Shown here: positions 46,168 to 58,106 of the stretch, piece after piece
Position numbering within the stretch: the first letter of the stretch is position 1
Layout: the number at the start of each line of letters is the position of its first letter
Assembly (NCBI GenBank): GCA_030544215.1
Contig: JARZZO010000014.1
Location: 18,944,234-19,008,233 of the forward strand
Direction: 5' to 3'
DNA from: Zantedeschia hybrid cultivar
Taxonomy: Eukaryota; Streptophyta; Magnoliopsida; Alismatales; Araceae
Length of the DNA stretch: 64,000 nt
Notes under the pieces: model-generated
The model's input: the letters and a program-made list of their open reading frames with translations, nothing else
What the model was told of the DNA's origin: nothing
Database searches by the model: none
Program-made: the position numbers and the translations under genes

Positions 46168-46848
46168 TCACCAATCGACGTCGCACCTGGTCCCCGAGAA
46201 GGTCCGGCCAGCGGCGGCGCCGTTGGCGTTGTAGGGGATCTCCATCTCGCACTTGATCTTGAGGGTGGTGCGGGAGGACTTGAAGGAGCCGATCTTGAAC
46301 CTGATCCGGCCCCGAAGCCTCAGGGTCACTTCGAAGACGCCCGCCTGGCGCTGCAGCTCGAAGTCCCTCACGTCGGAGTTGCTAAGGGAGACGAGGGACG
46401 ACGCCGAGAAAGCAGGGTTCAGCGTGGTGGTGCTCTTGTGGCCCTGGTAGAAGCTGGGGAGGGTCTTCCAGCCAAACCTCTCGTCCTCGTAGTAGGCGTT
46501 GGCCTCCAAATAGTCGTAGTAGAGGCCAACCCGCCTATTCGGGTTGCGGATTGTCACCACCGTGCTGAGGTTGTACCGCAGGTTCTGGCTGCCGCTGCCT
46601 AGGGCGGTGAGGTTGAACTCCGTCAGGGAGGCCGTCGTCACGTAGGCCTTGATGTTGCTGGGGCGCAGGACGAGCCAGAGGACGAGGGCCAGGATGCCGA
46701 GCAGGACCATGACGCCGATGAAGACCTTGATGGCCGTGCTGAACAGGCAGCAGAAGCAGTCCCGCCCGGACTTGCTGCGCTGAGGGGGAGGAACCGCGGG
46801 CCCGTAGTAGGCCCCCGGCAGGGGCTGCTGCGGCTGCCCTTGGTACAT
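46168..46848 (-). CDS. NHL protein, YLS9/NHL10-like
   Basis: A 226-residue intronless gene. ATG 46848 (MYQGQPQQPLPGAYYG) fits the family start and lies 175 bases below a TATA box. Order: Gln/Pro-rich cytosolic tail with YYGPAVPPP (14-22); a short Cys cluster CFCC (31-34); one membrane helix (about 40-62); then the LEA_2-type domain with TASLTEFNLTA, IRNPNRRVGLYYDYLEA (NPN 102-104), FYQGHKSTTTLNP, DFELQRQAGVFEV, RIRFKIGSF and a final Cys-Asp-Val-Asp-Trp. All expected family motifs are intact, so this is the best candidate for a working YLS9/NHL10-type gene with 33288. The duplicated relative at 39153 is dead. Membrane placement and a defence or stress role are family knowledge; nothing here shows its own trigger. 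Confidence 0.93.
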   Translation of the reverse strand: MYQGQPQQPLPGAYYGPAVPPPQRSKSGRDCFCCLFSTAIKVFIGVMVLLGILALVLWLVLRPSNIKAYVTTASLTEFNLTALGSGSQNLRYNLSTVVTIRNPNRRVGLYYDYLEANAYYEDERFGWKTLPSFYQGHKSTTTLNPAFSASSLVSLSNSDVRDFELQRQAGVFEVTLRLRGRIRFKIGSFKSSRTTLKIKCEMEIPYNANGAAAGRTFSGTRCDVDW

Positions 46849-47023
46849 GGTTGGAGACGGCTGCAGGAGATGGCGACAGATAGCTAATACGTGTGTCTTA
46901 CTAGTTTGTACGCGGCGGACGTGGAGGAGGTACGAAGAGGAGATGGTGCTGTGTTTGGAGAGAACAGTATGGGAGGACAAGGCGGGTTTTGCTTATGAGG
47001 GAGAGATAGAGCTAGTGTGGTGG

Positions 47024-47033
47024 TTTATATAGA
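47024..47033 (-). promoter_or_regulatory. TATA box of the 46168-46848 NHL gene
   Basis: CTCTATATAA on the minus strand, shared with the pseudogene promoter. Confidence 0.6.
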
Positions 47034-47940
<907 letters not shown>

Positions 47941-47960
47941 CACTATAAGGAAAATAGAAT

Positions 47961-48345
47961 TTGTCAGCGACTAAGAGCCGCTGACTAAAATATAAGTCAA
48001 CGGCTAGACGGCCGCTGACCAAGTCATGGACAAAAATTTCGTTGGCAAATATTTGTCAACGACTAATGAACAACCGTTGACATACGGATCATATGTCTAC
48101 GACTAAAAACCGTAGACAAAGAAGAGATATGTCGACGGCTAAACCCGTGGACATATGAAATTTTATGTCAACGGCTGCCAGCCATGGACATATAGATCAT
48201 ATGTCAACAGCTGTAACCGCTGACAAATACTCAACATTTGTCAACGGCCAGAGCCGCTGACATATGTTCATCATATGTTAACGGTTATAGCCGTTGACAA
48301 ACAATATATGTCCACGATTTTCATAGTCGTTGACATATGTTAACA
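47961..48345. repeat. Left sub-terminal repeat array of the CACTA element
   Basis: About ten units of GTCAACGGCTA-type sequence, each followed within 20-30 bases by its inverse (AGCCGTTGACATA), with small changes. In CACTA elements such repeats are transposase-binding sites. Confidence 0.8.
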
Positions 48346-49239
48346 GGGCTTAAATGATAGTATATGCAACAGTCTTGCAGGTGCTGCTGCCTCCCCAATG
48401 TTCCCCAACATCAACCAGGGTTATCGTTTATGTTCAAAAGAACCAATATCAGGACCCCTCTTTATGAAATAGATTGATCTAAATGAAGTGAAAAAAACTG
48501 GTTGACATATATGAAGAGCAAGAACTCTACATAATCATATATAGGATAATTCAAGTTCTAACAAATATACAAAGACATTTGATGTGGCATATCTCTGTAT
48601 CCCACCAAAAAACAGATTTTCATGTTAACACAGGTTATGCTGAACATATTGCAACTCCCCTAAAGTAAAGTTGTAGGTAGGCTGAACAAACCTTTCAAAT
48701 AGAAGTGTTGTATCTTGTGTATTTATTTATTCAGTTAGTTTTCTCCATGTACCATCTCTACTTGTGTGGGTGCTGCTGTCATACTTACTACTATCACTTG
48801 CTTCAGCTGCCCGCCTTTCCATCCACTTCGTTTTCACAAGTGGAGTATCACGATGTGTTTGTTTTGATTCATGTCCAGTACGGCGGTCCTAGCATAAGCC
48901 ACCATTTCCAGAAAGAAACACAAACAATAATATCACTATCTAACAATGTCATAAAGAAGGGCAGGAGCCATCATCTACGATCGTTTGTGTGGACACAACT
49001 TTGTTATAGCTATCATACATGTAGTTCATGTGCACAATCAGGGCCAGCAAGTGCTTTTGCCACTAAAATTTGGAAAAATATGTTCACATTCATAGTAGAC
49101 ATTCGTTGTTCTTGCACAATACATACACATAAATTAAATATTCAAAAGGGAATTTAAAATTAGAAATATGGAGAAACATTATTCAAAGTAAACATTCAAG
49201 ACTATAAATCTATAAATGTGCATTAAACGTAGAATTTAT

Positions 49240-50935
49240 ACTTACATCTCGATACGGGAAATCATCTACTTCAAGCATGTGAATTATGTGTCCCATCTTT
49301 GGCCTCTTTGTTGAATCAGGATGCACACATCTCAGTGCCACTAAAAAGACTTTCTTCAATGTCCTTGGAGAAGGCTTCTTAGGCATCTTGGGATCCACTA
49401 CACCCTCAAAATTGAGATTACTAACCATAACTTTGAGCCACTCAACAAGATTAACCTGAAAGATTTTAAACATATTATTAATTCTAACTGAAAGTTGTTC
49501 AGCATATGTTCTAGTAATGAACCTTATATAGACCTCTCTAGGAGCCCTACTGTAGTCAACTGCTTTCTTGCTGACATTATCTCCATTATTAAGATTCCAA
49601 AGCTGTACACATCACTCCGCTCATTCAACATACCAGTGCCAGCATATTCAGGTGCCACATAGCTCCCGAAGAATAAATGTAAAGCTAACAGCATTAAGTC
49701 AATCAATAGCCACGAGAAAGAATGCAACTTTCTCCCATAAATACAGACAAAGAGGCAGCCAAATCATGAGTAGTTAAATCTGAACTAACCCAACAGTTTC
49801 CATCACACATGTTGTGACATAACTTCTCTCTAAAACCCAAGAGCTTTGCGAGTCCAAAATAAGATGCCCTGGGATTCCACTGCCTGTCAAGCAATATGTT
49901 GCTAGACTTTATGTCATGATGAACAACCCTAGGCTTAAGCCCCTCATGTAAATACATTAGCCTACATCTAGGTAAGTTTTTACACGCGATGAGCATAACA
50001 GAATGAGAAAACGTAAAGCTAGATTGGTTGGGATGCAAGCATCAATAAAACATATACCTTTTTGCAGTTCCAAGAACAATATTCATTCGGATTTCCCATG
50101 TAAGACGACTCATGGGACCAACATCACCATGAAGCCATTGTTCTAAGTTTCCATTATCCACATATTCATACACAAGCATCCTAGCATGACAATAGCATAG
50201 AAAAAAATAAGAAAAAACCTACATTAATTCAAGCATGAAAAATTGTCCTTCAACAACAACATAGCACATTGGTAAAATTCAAGTAAACTAAAACCATAAA
50301 ACACTGTATTATCTATACCTATGAGTCCCTTCCGCACAATATCCGAGTAGTCTGTCTAAATTCTTATGCCTAACTCTCCCAATTACTTCCACTTCAACCT
50401 TAAACTCCCTCTCAGCTTGTCCCTTAGAGGAAAGAGGATGACAACAAGAAGCATTTAAAAGTAACTTCAAATTAAACAACATTTTATCTCCAAATGAGAT
50501 ACTAAAACTACATATTCTCTGAAAAAATTCACAATCCATCACCCTCTTAGATAAATCATAAATTCTATTCTCTAAATCAAGCAAGAAAATTGACAGGCCA
50601 AAGCTTTGGTTGTGAAATGCGAGAGACGACAAGGAAGCTGGGCAAAAGGGGCACCTGTTGTTAAACAAGTTCTTCACAGCGACTTGGGTATTATCCTTGA
50701 GGACGCCATGGTAGACGATGACATAGCCTCCTTCCCCAATCACGTTCTCTTCTGCGAACCGATCGGTGGTAGCCTTGAGCTCCCTGAGGATGTACCAGTG
50801 CCCTCATCTCAAGTGAGACACCTCGGGGACAGCAATGGGGACGGCGTCTACCGGCCTATACTCCCCGCTTCCGGCGTCTACCGGCCTGTAGATTTCCTGG
50901 ATATCCTTGGTGACGGTGGGATGGTGGGCTTGTGG
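49240..50935 (-). pseudogene. Captured receptor-like kinase gene (RLK, PEVSHL/GHWYxLREL type), broken
   Basis: Kinase exons appear in order on the minus strand with introns between: VPEVSHL and GHWYILRELKATT; IGEGGYVIVYHGVLKDNTQV (glycine loop, 50690-50745); REFKVEVEVIGRVRHKNL (50330-50430); LVYEYVDNGNLEQWLHGD (50080-50180); VVHHDIKSSNILLD and FGLAKLL (49800-49965); YVAPEY and SDVYSFGILIMEI (49530-49665); NLVEWLKVMV and KRPKMGHIIHMLEVDDFPYR (49240-49460). It resembles plant receptor-like kinases of the At2g42960/At3g59110 type. It is dead: the codon between HLR and GHW is TGA (about 50797), HRD reads HHD, DFG reads YFG, and frames shift after the activation loop and after IMEI. Retained introns show DNA-level capture. 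Confidence 0.85.
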
Positions 50936-51254
50936 GCGGCCTCAGGTAGGTGGTGTTGTTGCCATCGTTGCTATTATTGTGGGTAATGGTGGCTGTGATG
51001 GGAGGAGGACTTGTTGCGCTTGGCGACGAACTAGAGGGAGAGAGGGAAAGGGAAGGGAGCGGGAAAGACGGCGGTCGGGGGTCGGCAACCGGAGCGGGGG
51101 AGGACGACGGTCGGCGGTGGCGACCGGAGGGGCAGACGACGGCGGCCGGCCGAGCTAGAGGGAGGAGGCAGCGATTAGGGTACGGGAGGAAGAAAAGAGG
51201 GAGAAATGGAGAGGGAAAGAAAAGGACGTACGGGAATCAGCTCTTGCATGATTT

Positions 51255-51700
51255 TTGTCCACGACTACAAAGTTAGCCGTTGACATAAGGAGGATATGTC
51301 AACGGCTAATTCGTAGCCGTTGACACATAAAGGGATATGTCAACTACTAATTTACAGTCGTTGACATATATAGTGTTATTATTTTTATGTGTGCGTGTCA
51401 ACGGTTATGGCACCAGCCGTTGACATATACAAGATATATCAACGGTTATAAGCGTAGCCGTTGATATATCTTAAGTATATTTATTTTTATTTTTTATCTA
51501 TATTATATGTCAACGGCTAAAGCGATAGCCGTTGACATATATGGCATATGTCAACGACTGTATTTTTAGCCGTTGATATATCTTAAATATATGTAAACGG
51601 TAGACATAGCCGTTGACATATAATATTATTGTAGACGGTCCTATTTTAACCGTTGACTAATATTTCTTTTATCGACGATTGTTTTTAGCCATCGATATAT
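51255..51700. repeat. Right sub-terminal repeat array of the CACTA element
   Basis: Same GTCAACGGCTA and AGCCGTTGACATAT units as the left array, about ten copies, confirming both ends belong to one element. Confidence 0.8.
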
Positions 51701-51732
51701 ATTCGCTGGCAAATCCCCTCCTCCTTGTAGTG

Positions 51733-52482
51733 AAGGGTGTTAAGAAAATAGGACTATTTATAAGGGTGTTAAGCACAAATCTCGAAGATTATATGAGGAT
51801 GTCATAACTTTACTCGGAAGCCTTTCCGTTATTTTGAGTGGAGGATATATTAACCCATGGAAGTCATTAATAAATTAATTATTTTTTGGCTTCCAATCAA
51901 AAGCATCAAATTAAGAGACCCATAGCTGAAAACAGTGAAGTGGATGAGGAAAAATTGACTTATCTAATTACTCAAAATTAATCAGTATTACCTTTACTCA
52001 ATACTTTTTTTACTGAAAGTAGAAATGAAAAGTGACTTTGGATTAAAAATTCACTAACATATACCATAAGAAGTGGATCAAAAGACGTAAATCAGATAAC
52101 ATTAGATTAGGTGGGATTGGGCATAACATTTGTTCGTCGACGCAGAGGTAATGAGGATTAAATTACAGGTAAAAAAATCTACACGTGATCTACTCTTATA
52201 CAGATCTGAATGCAGATTAGTTGAGATTATTCTAAGCGGTATCGATCAGTCCAATGGCCTCATTCTCTCAGCTTTCACCTTTCAAGGCTCGAATCCATTC
52301 AAGCCCGATAATTAGTCAACTGAACCATGTAAAGCCCACTATTTTTCTCAAAACAATTAAGGCCAGAGGCCAGAGGCCCAGAGCCCAGCGTTATCCACCC
52401 AGATGCACCGTATGGACTAAATCTAAGTGAGCCATGAACTCATAAAAGAATATAAAATTTCTTCCAGCACAAACGTACGTTA
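51733..52482. other. Intergenic, no gene
   Basis: Begins with the right flank of the CACTA insertion, which repeats text left of it (ATAGGACTATTTATAAG). Rest is AT-rich with nothing recognised. Confidence 0.5.
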
Positions 52483-54125
52483 CGCCCTGTTTGGTTGCTG
52501 TATTAGAGGGCTGTATTAATATCATTTTTAATATCAATAGTGATAGAAGTATTTTTGAATGTTTGGTTATCCACTGTCACTTTCAAAAGTCCTTAATACT
52601 AAAGCCCTCTACTGTACAGGATTTAATACAGTTCTTACCCTGTATTAATTCTGATACGGAAATTGAGAAAGGCATCGGGCCACCTCTCACCGTGTCCTTT
52701 CCTCTCCCAAGCTCGCCATCGCCTCCGTACCGCCATCGCCATTCCCATCTCTTCCCCCGCCATTGCCACCTCCTCTGCAAGCTCGCCGCCAAGCTCGCGA
52801 CCCGCGCAGCATCTGGTCGCAAGCTTGCACCGACGCCCCCCTGGACCGCTCCCACCATCGACATGCGCGGTTCACCTCGCTGGGTTCCCATCTCCTCCTC
52901 CTGCCACCACCAGTTCAAGCCCAGCCTGCAGCTGCCCCCGCTGGAAGAATTACACTTCCGTTCCTCCTTCTCCCCACAGGGCGCCAGACCATTCACAGTG
53001 ATCTCCTCTTCTTGTGTTGTGTCTTCTCGCTGTCCTCCAAGGGCTAGCTAGCTAGCCAGCTTGGCCGGCCCACCACAGGGTGGCTTGCTTGCACTTGCTT
53101 TTCCTCCCACCCCCGTGCAATTAGTTTTCGGTCCGGAAGTAGGTGCATATGATCATGGGTCTCAACTCGAAGCAGGTCTTCAGCGATGGGTTCGATTGGT
53201 TGCAGGTAAGTAATGAAGCATCATTGATATATAGGGCGTGGTGAAGAGTGGTGTGTGGAGATCAGTATCCCCCAGCAGGCGGCGCCGGGCCAACCCGTTA
53301 AATTGAAAGAGAAATTTTGCACGGCAACTGTTCGATGTTATGACTCTAAGAGAAGACAACATTCTCATGGCATTGTTAAATGTGATTGCATTCTCTTCAC
53401 ACCAGAGGTGACATTCGCACTGGGCCTTGTACATGACAATCCAGTTCGTTGATCCAGTGGAGTTTCTTATAATGAAGGTTCCCTACCCTGCTTTCCCAAG
53501 ACTGCTGATGTCCGACTATTAGGAAGCTGCGGCACACTGGAGGGGCACACATGCTCTCCTTCTTCTTCCCTTTCAGTCTCCCTACGATCCCAAATCAACC
53601 TCGACTTGACAGCTCACCACAAGCATGACCATAGAAGGGGAGGCCCCAGCTCGTGATTCCCATAGTGGCAGTGGCAGGATACTACTAGGTGTTCATCGCC
53701 ACCAACACATTCCTTTCCTCGGTCTCTGTGAACAGCATGGTGAAGTGCAGTAGGAAGGGCTCCGACATGTCATCCCCTCAGGCATATAGCCATATCCACC
53801 TCCAGCAACGTTGCGACGCGTCAGGTGCATCACACGTCAGGTGCACCGTCGAGACCGGGGGGGGCGGGGGCAGGTGGCCAGCGTGCCATAGGTGATGAAG
53901 ATGACCCTACCGAAAGGAGGCAGTGACGACGACAGGGGTCGAGGGTGGTGCGTTGGTAAGTGTCATCCAAACAGTCTCTTGTATCACTTTTGATATTACC
54001 ATAACCTCAACCAAACACCTAAAACATTGTATCATATTAACTTTGATATTGATATTCAATATCACAAAAATATCAATATCAAAATTGATATTATATCAAA
54101 TTTAATATTCTAATCAAGCAGGACG
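52483..54125. mobile_element. PIF/Harbinger-like element with GC-rich cargo
   Basis: Left end CGCCCTGTTTGGTTGC and right end AATCAAGCAGGACG (complement CGTCCTGCTTGATT) form an imperfect terminal inverted repeat. TTA flanks both ends (52480-52482 and 54126-54128), the usual PIF/Harbinger target duplication. Repeated AATATCA/TGATATT text borders both ends. No transposase was seen. The inside holds two GC-rich blocks (52670-53060 and 53640-53930) unlike the surrounding DNA, with short frames and a donor-like GTAAGT at 53205. They may be captured gene pieces, but no parent gene was recognised. Confidence 0.65.
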
Positions 54126-57100
54126 TTAACATTGAATTTTAAATTTTCTCCAAGAACAATGATGAAGGGTGCATTTTCCAATCTCAAGCGTCACCGATAA
54201 TCTAATTTTAATGGTCTTGAAACCATAGTCTGAGGGGCGAATTTAAGTTGTATCTAAAACAACTCACAAGTCGGACTAGCTCGAAAATCTGAAGTTGATT
54301 TTTTCCCAAGAAACAAAAGGTTTGTGTAAGGCTGCGTTTATACGGTCTACCTGTCCCATTATTCTTCGGCCAAGTGATCAGGACAATTCTAGGAGCATCC
54401 AGAAGTTCTCATAATCAAAAGAAGGGGGCAAAACTCTCTCTGTCTCTCAGGAAGTTACAGCTGACAGTATGAAATTTGGGGTTTGACGAGAATCTTGCGG
54501 AAAGGTACTCAAATTTGCTTGTATTTTTCCCTTTTCTAACTTCTTAAATTTTGGACCATGAAACCAATGAGGAAATTATAAACAAACACAGTCTAACCTG
54601 CCAAGTCTGCACCAGGTTTGAAAGTTCAGAAGTTGCAAACCAAAGCTTGACATCTATCATCCGAGAGAGATTAATGAAATTTATCGAGTCTCCAGGGAGG
54701 GGTGGACATACGTTGGGAGATTAAGTTAGGACCTAACTTAGTTCACGGATAAACAAATTGATATAATTAAACTTAAGCCTATGGAAATATAACATATTTA
54801 CAAAAAAGTCCGTCATACAACTATTTATGAATAAGTCCCCATAATCCCCATATGAATAAGTCCCCATAAGTGTCATAAAAACTGTAGTTAAAATCATTGT
54901 TAAAGATGCCCAAAAAAGTTTTTTTTTGTAAAATTGTTGAGATTGTAGGAGCTCTTTTGTAAATGGTCGGATTAGGGAGAGTTATTTGTAATATCAAAAG
55001 TTTCTGAGGGTTGATTGGGAGGCTTTCCCCAAATGTCAAATATCTAAAATAAAAATACATTTAAAAATTATCAAACATAATTCAAAGTATTGTCAATCCT
55101 CAAACTCTTCATTATATGTATCTAACTCAAGTTATTTGATAGAATACTTAATAAAATTTATATTAGATGTATTATTCATAAATTTTAATTATTCAGCAGA
55201 ATCAAAAAAAATAACAGGGATACAAAGTAACAGTTTGTTTAATTCTCATAACTTATCATAATGTTTTAGTTTTGATTTGGATAATTACCGGATGAATTTT
55301 TCAATCATAAGCTATTTTTAAAATCAAAAAATAGGTCAAATCCTGTCTGGTATTAACCTCTTTAACACTTTTTAAGGTTAGTTGTTTAGCAAAAACCTTT
55401 TTAGCAAAAATATTTTTCAATTAGCTAATAAAAATTATGAGGATCTTCATCTATGTTGTAAGATTAGTGCATGCATTTTTTGATAAACATATCGGGTATA
55501 GTCTTTAGTCTAAATATTTGACAGAAGACTAAAATAGAATAAGATAGCCTCATTTGTACCTCATGCCTTCTCTAATATAGATTCAAAGATCTTAGGATAA
55601 GTAAAAACGTACTTTCTGTCATCACAGCTTCGCAGTTCGCATGATTTCTTCTTGGAGACGTTCTCAAGTCTAATGTCGTCGATGTTAGGAAAACTCATTT
55701 AAGCTCGTAGCTCTGGGAAGAATATTTAAATAGCTGACTACTGCATCAAAGTCTGATAAATAATTCAATGTGAAAAACTAATAGCATATAGTAATATTTC
55801 ATAGCTCATTCATATAGTTCTTACATCCGATCAACCTCTATTTCCATTTTCTTTTGAACTTATCCTTTCTTCACAACTTAGCAAAAATGACATCATTGAC
55901 GTGCAGAGACGGTATGATAGCACAAGCACAATAGCATTCAACACAACATATAATATGGCCTTTGATGGTTCAAAATCCGGTCCACTATGATCAGAGTCTT
56001 CGGTTTTCAATCAGAGGGACGTCTCTGAGTAGTTTCTGTAAAATAGAACATCGTTAGAGAGTTCGCGGCGGTGGTCCGGAAGAGTTCCATCTGATGCTTA
56101 AGTCAGAAAGTTAGAAATACTAGAGAGAAGACTGCATAAGCTTAGGTGCTAGAGAACATACTTGTATCTACAGGGGTGTAGGACCTTACATAATAGTTAG
56201 GTAAGGAGTCCTTCTGAAGCACAATTCCTAGTTTGACTGGGAGGAGTAGATCTAGGAGAACTAGTAAGTTCGTCCTTATCAAGAAAGAATGATCATCTTG
56301 AGAGAAGTTTTGATACGAGAGGGATTCTTCCCATGTACATGGTCGACATAGGACTGCAGGAGAGACGGATCCTAGTCAAGCCGGTACAAAGGTGCGCCAG
56401 CCGATAGCTTTTGGTTTTTCCCTTGGGGAAAGCAAATGTGAGTCTGGAGGCTTTGCTAAGTGAGCCGATCTGTTGGTATTTAGGTCGTGCCGAACTACCA
56501 CCTATCAGCCTTCAAATGTATTAAAGCTCTTATAGTTCTTCTCTTTTGAAAATCAAAATGATTATCAACTTCCATGGTACTACAATCATTCAGAAGAATT
56601 TTATTGCTTGTTTTTGCACATGATCAATTGTAATATGAAGAAATGTTCGCTTCTAGTGAAGTGATAATTTTATGGTGATATTAATTCTTCGCTTCTATTG
56701 AAGTGATAATTTTATGGTGATATTAATTCTACCTTGTCCTGCTTCTAAGACTTTCAAACTCCACCACTAATTGTAGGGAGGGCGTTGGGCTTCTATTTGC
56801 TCTTGCTCAATTTTTGGGTTGAGAAATACTTGTTGCACGATCTGTGGTGTAGCAAGAGTAATGTGGAATGTGCCCTCCAATCTGGAGGTGTCACGTATGC
56901 GCTCTTATTTGTTCCTGCAGTGGAATAATGGCACATGATGTGCTGACGTCAGTGTACATGGACATCCTAAAGAAATAAAAAAGTACTTTTGCTCCGGAGT
57001 TTTGAGAGCATGTACGTGCTCTCGGGAGTATATACAAAGTTTTAAGAACATGTGCTTCTGAGAGTAAAAACATGCTCTCGGAGCATATACAAATTCTGAG

Positions 57101-57766
57101 GAACATGTTCATATTCTCAGGAGTACATACTCCTAAAACCATGTACATACTTCGGAGAGTGCGTACGTCTTTTCTCGAGCATGTATATGTTCTCCAAGCG
57201 TAAGCAAATTTTTGTATTCTTAAGGACGTCCGTATGTGCTGAGACACGCTAGCATTTGCAAGGACACATAGGAGGCACGCACGCGATGTCTCCAAGTTAA
57301 GGGACGCATTCTATGTCACCCGTACTGCATCTCAAGTGGTACAACAATTATTTCTCTTTGTGGGTTTTGCTCTTCTGAACGTGCAGACGAGGACTCGCCT
57401 TCCTCTGAATTGGGCTTGGATGGGTCTCCCGGGAAATGACAACAAGTGCAAGGCCTCGTGCTTATCAGGCTGTTGGATTTTGGACCCAAGCAGCCATCGG
57501 GCCCCAAAAGCACTTGTCTCGTTGGGGCATCTTGTGACTGAACCCGATTACAATAGCCTGTATTGTACTCTACACGGTACCACGAAAAGGATCCAATTCC
57601 ACGTATAATTTTTGCAGTGTCACCTAGGAAACCCTAGTTTCTAAGCTGTACGGAGCAATCGTTATGCCGCTTCAGGCCAAGTACCCTCCATCCATCCAAG
57701 TATCCTGCAATATTCAAACCAGAACAGAAACAGGATAGCAGTGGGTTGTTTGCTGATGAAGTTGAT
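54126..57766. other. Long intergenic region, no gene recognised
   Basis: AT-rich to 56000, then mixed. Holds the 42-base tandem repeat at 56646-56729 and a degenerate array of CTCGGGAGTATATACAAA-like units at 57000-57200. Frames at 56891-57295 and 57336-57608 show no known motif. Confidence 0.45.
56646..56729. repeat. 42-bp tandem duplication
   Basis: Two nearly identical 42-base units, each starting TTCGCTTCTA and including GATAATTTTATGGTGATATT. Confidence 0.85.
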
Positions 57767-58106
57767 TAGGGATGTAAATGAGTCAGATTCGGTGTAGATC
57801 TAAGGTAGATTCGTGATCGTATCTATTATGTTATTAGTTTAGAAAGGTCGTCTGTTAACTATCCTATAAGATAGTAATGGGTCGGACAATCGGATCATCA
57901 ATACACCATATGTATTCGGTCATAACAAAGTTGTATTCAATACCTTATGTATCCTCCATACATGTCTGTTTAAAACGATTATCCATTAACTAACCTATAA
58001 ATTAACGGTTGGTCGAATAATCGGGTTATCAGTTACCATTTGCATGCCTATATCATATGTGATATTAGTCGAATAATTGGGTTATCGGTTACCATATGCA
58101 TCCATA
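57767..58106. mobile_element. hAT-like MITE
   Basis: Starts TAGGGATGTAAATG and ends CATATGCATCCATA. Same family as 26715-26995. The right terminal text occurs twice (58012-58050 and 58072-58106), so an internal duplication of the end is present. Flanks AAGTTGAT and TATCTGAT agree at 5 of 8. Confidence 0.55.

Larger units (their letters stand above)
47941..51732. mobile_element. CACTA transposon carrying a captured kinase gene
   Basis: Left end CACTATAAGGAAAA and right end CTCCTCCTTGTAGTG (complement CACTACAAGGAGGAG) are CACTA termini. AAG flanks both ends (47938-47940 and 51733-51735), the 3-base duplication of this class. Both sub-terminal zones are packed with short direct and inverted GTCAACGGCTA/TAGCCGTTGACATAT units. 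No transposase reading frame was found. The middle carries the exons and introns of a receptor-like kinase on the minus strand plus a GC-rich block (50990-51240). This is the layout of a non-autonomous, gene-capturing CACTA element, 3792 bases long. Confidence 0.88.

Noticed and set aside
48705..49157. 150-residue open frame inside the CACTA element
   Set aside because: No transposase or other known motif (no TNPD-like DDE or zinc-finger region); AT-rich and likely chance.
50907..51276. Gly/Arg-rich open frames near the right side of the CACTA element
   Set aside because: Low-complexity GC-rich sequence with no recognisable domain; the minus strand of the adjoining part encodes the kinase N-terminal region.
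47941..51732. CRISPR-like reading of the regularly spaced GTCAACGGCTA repeats
   Set aside because: The repeats are inverted pairs of variable spacing inside a eukaryotic CACTA transposon; spacers are not unique and there are no cas genes.
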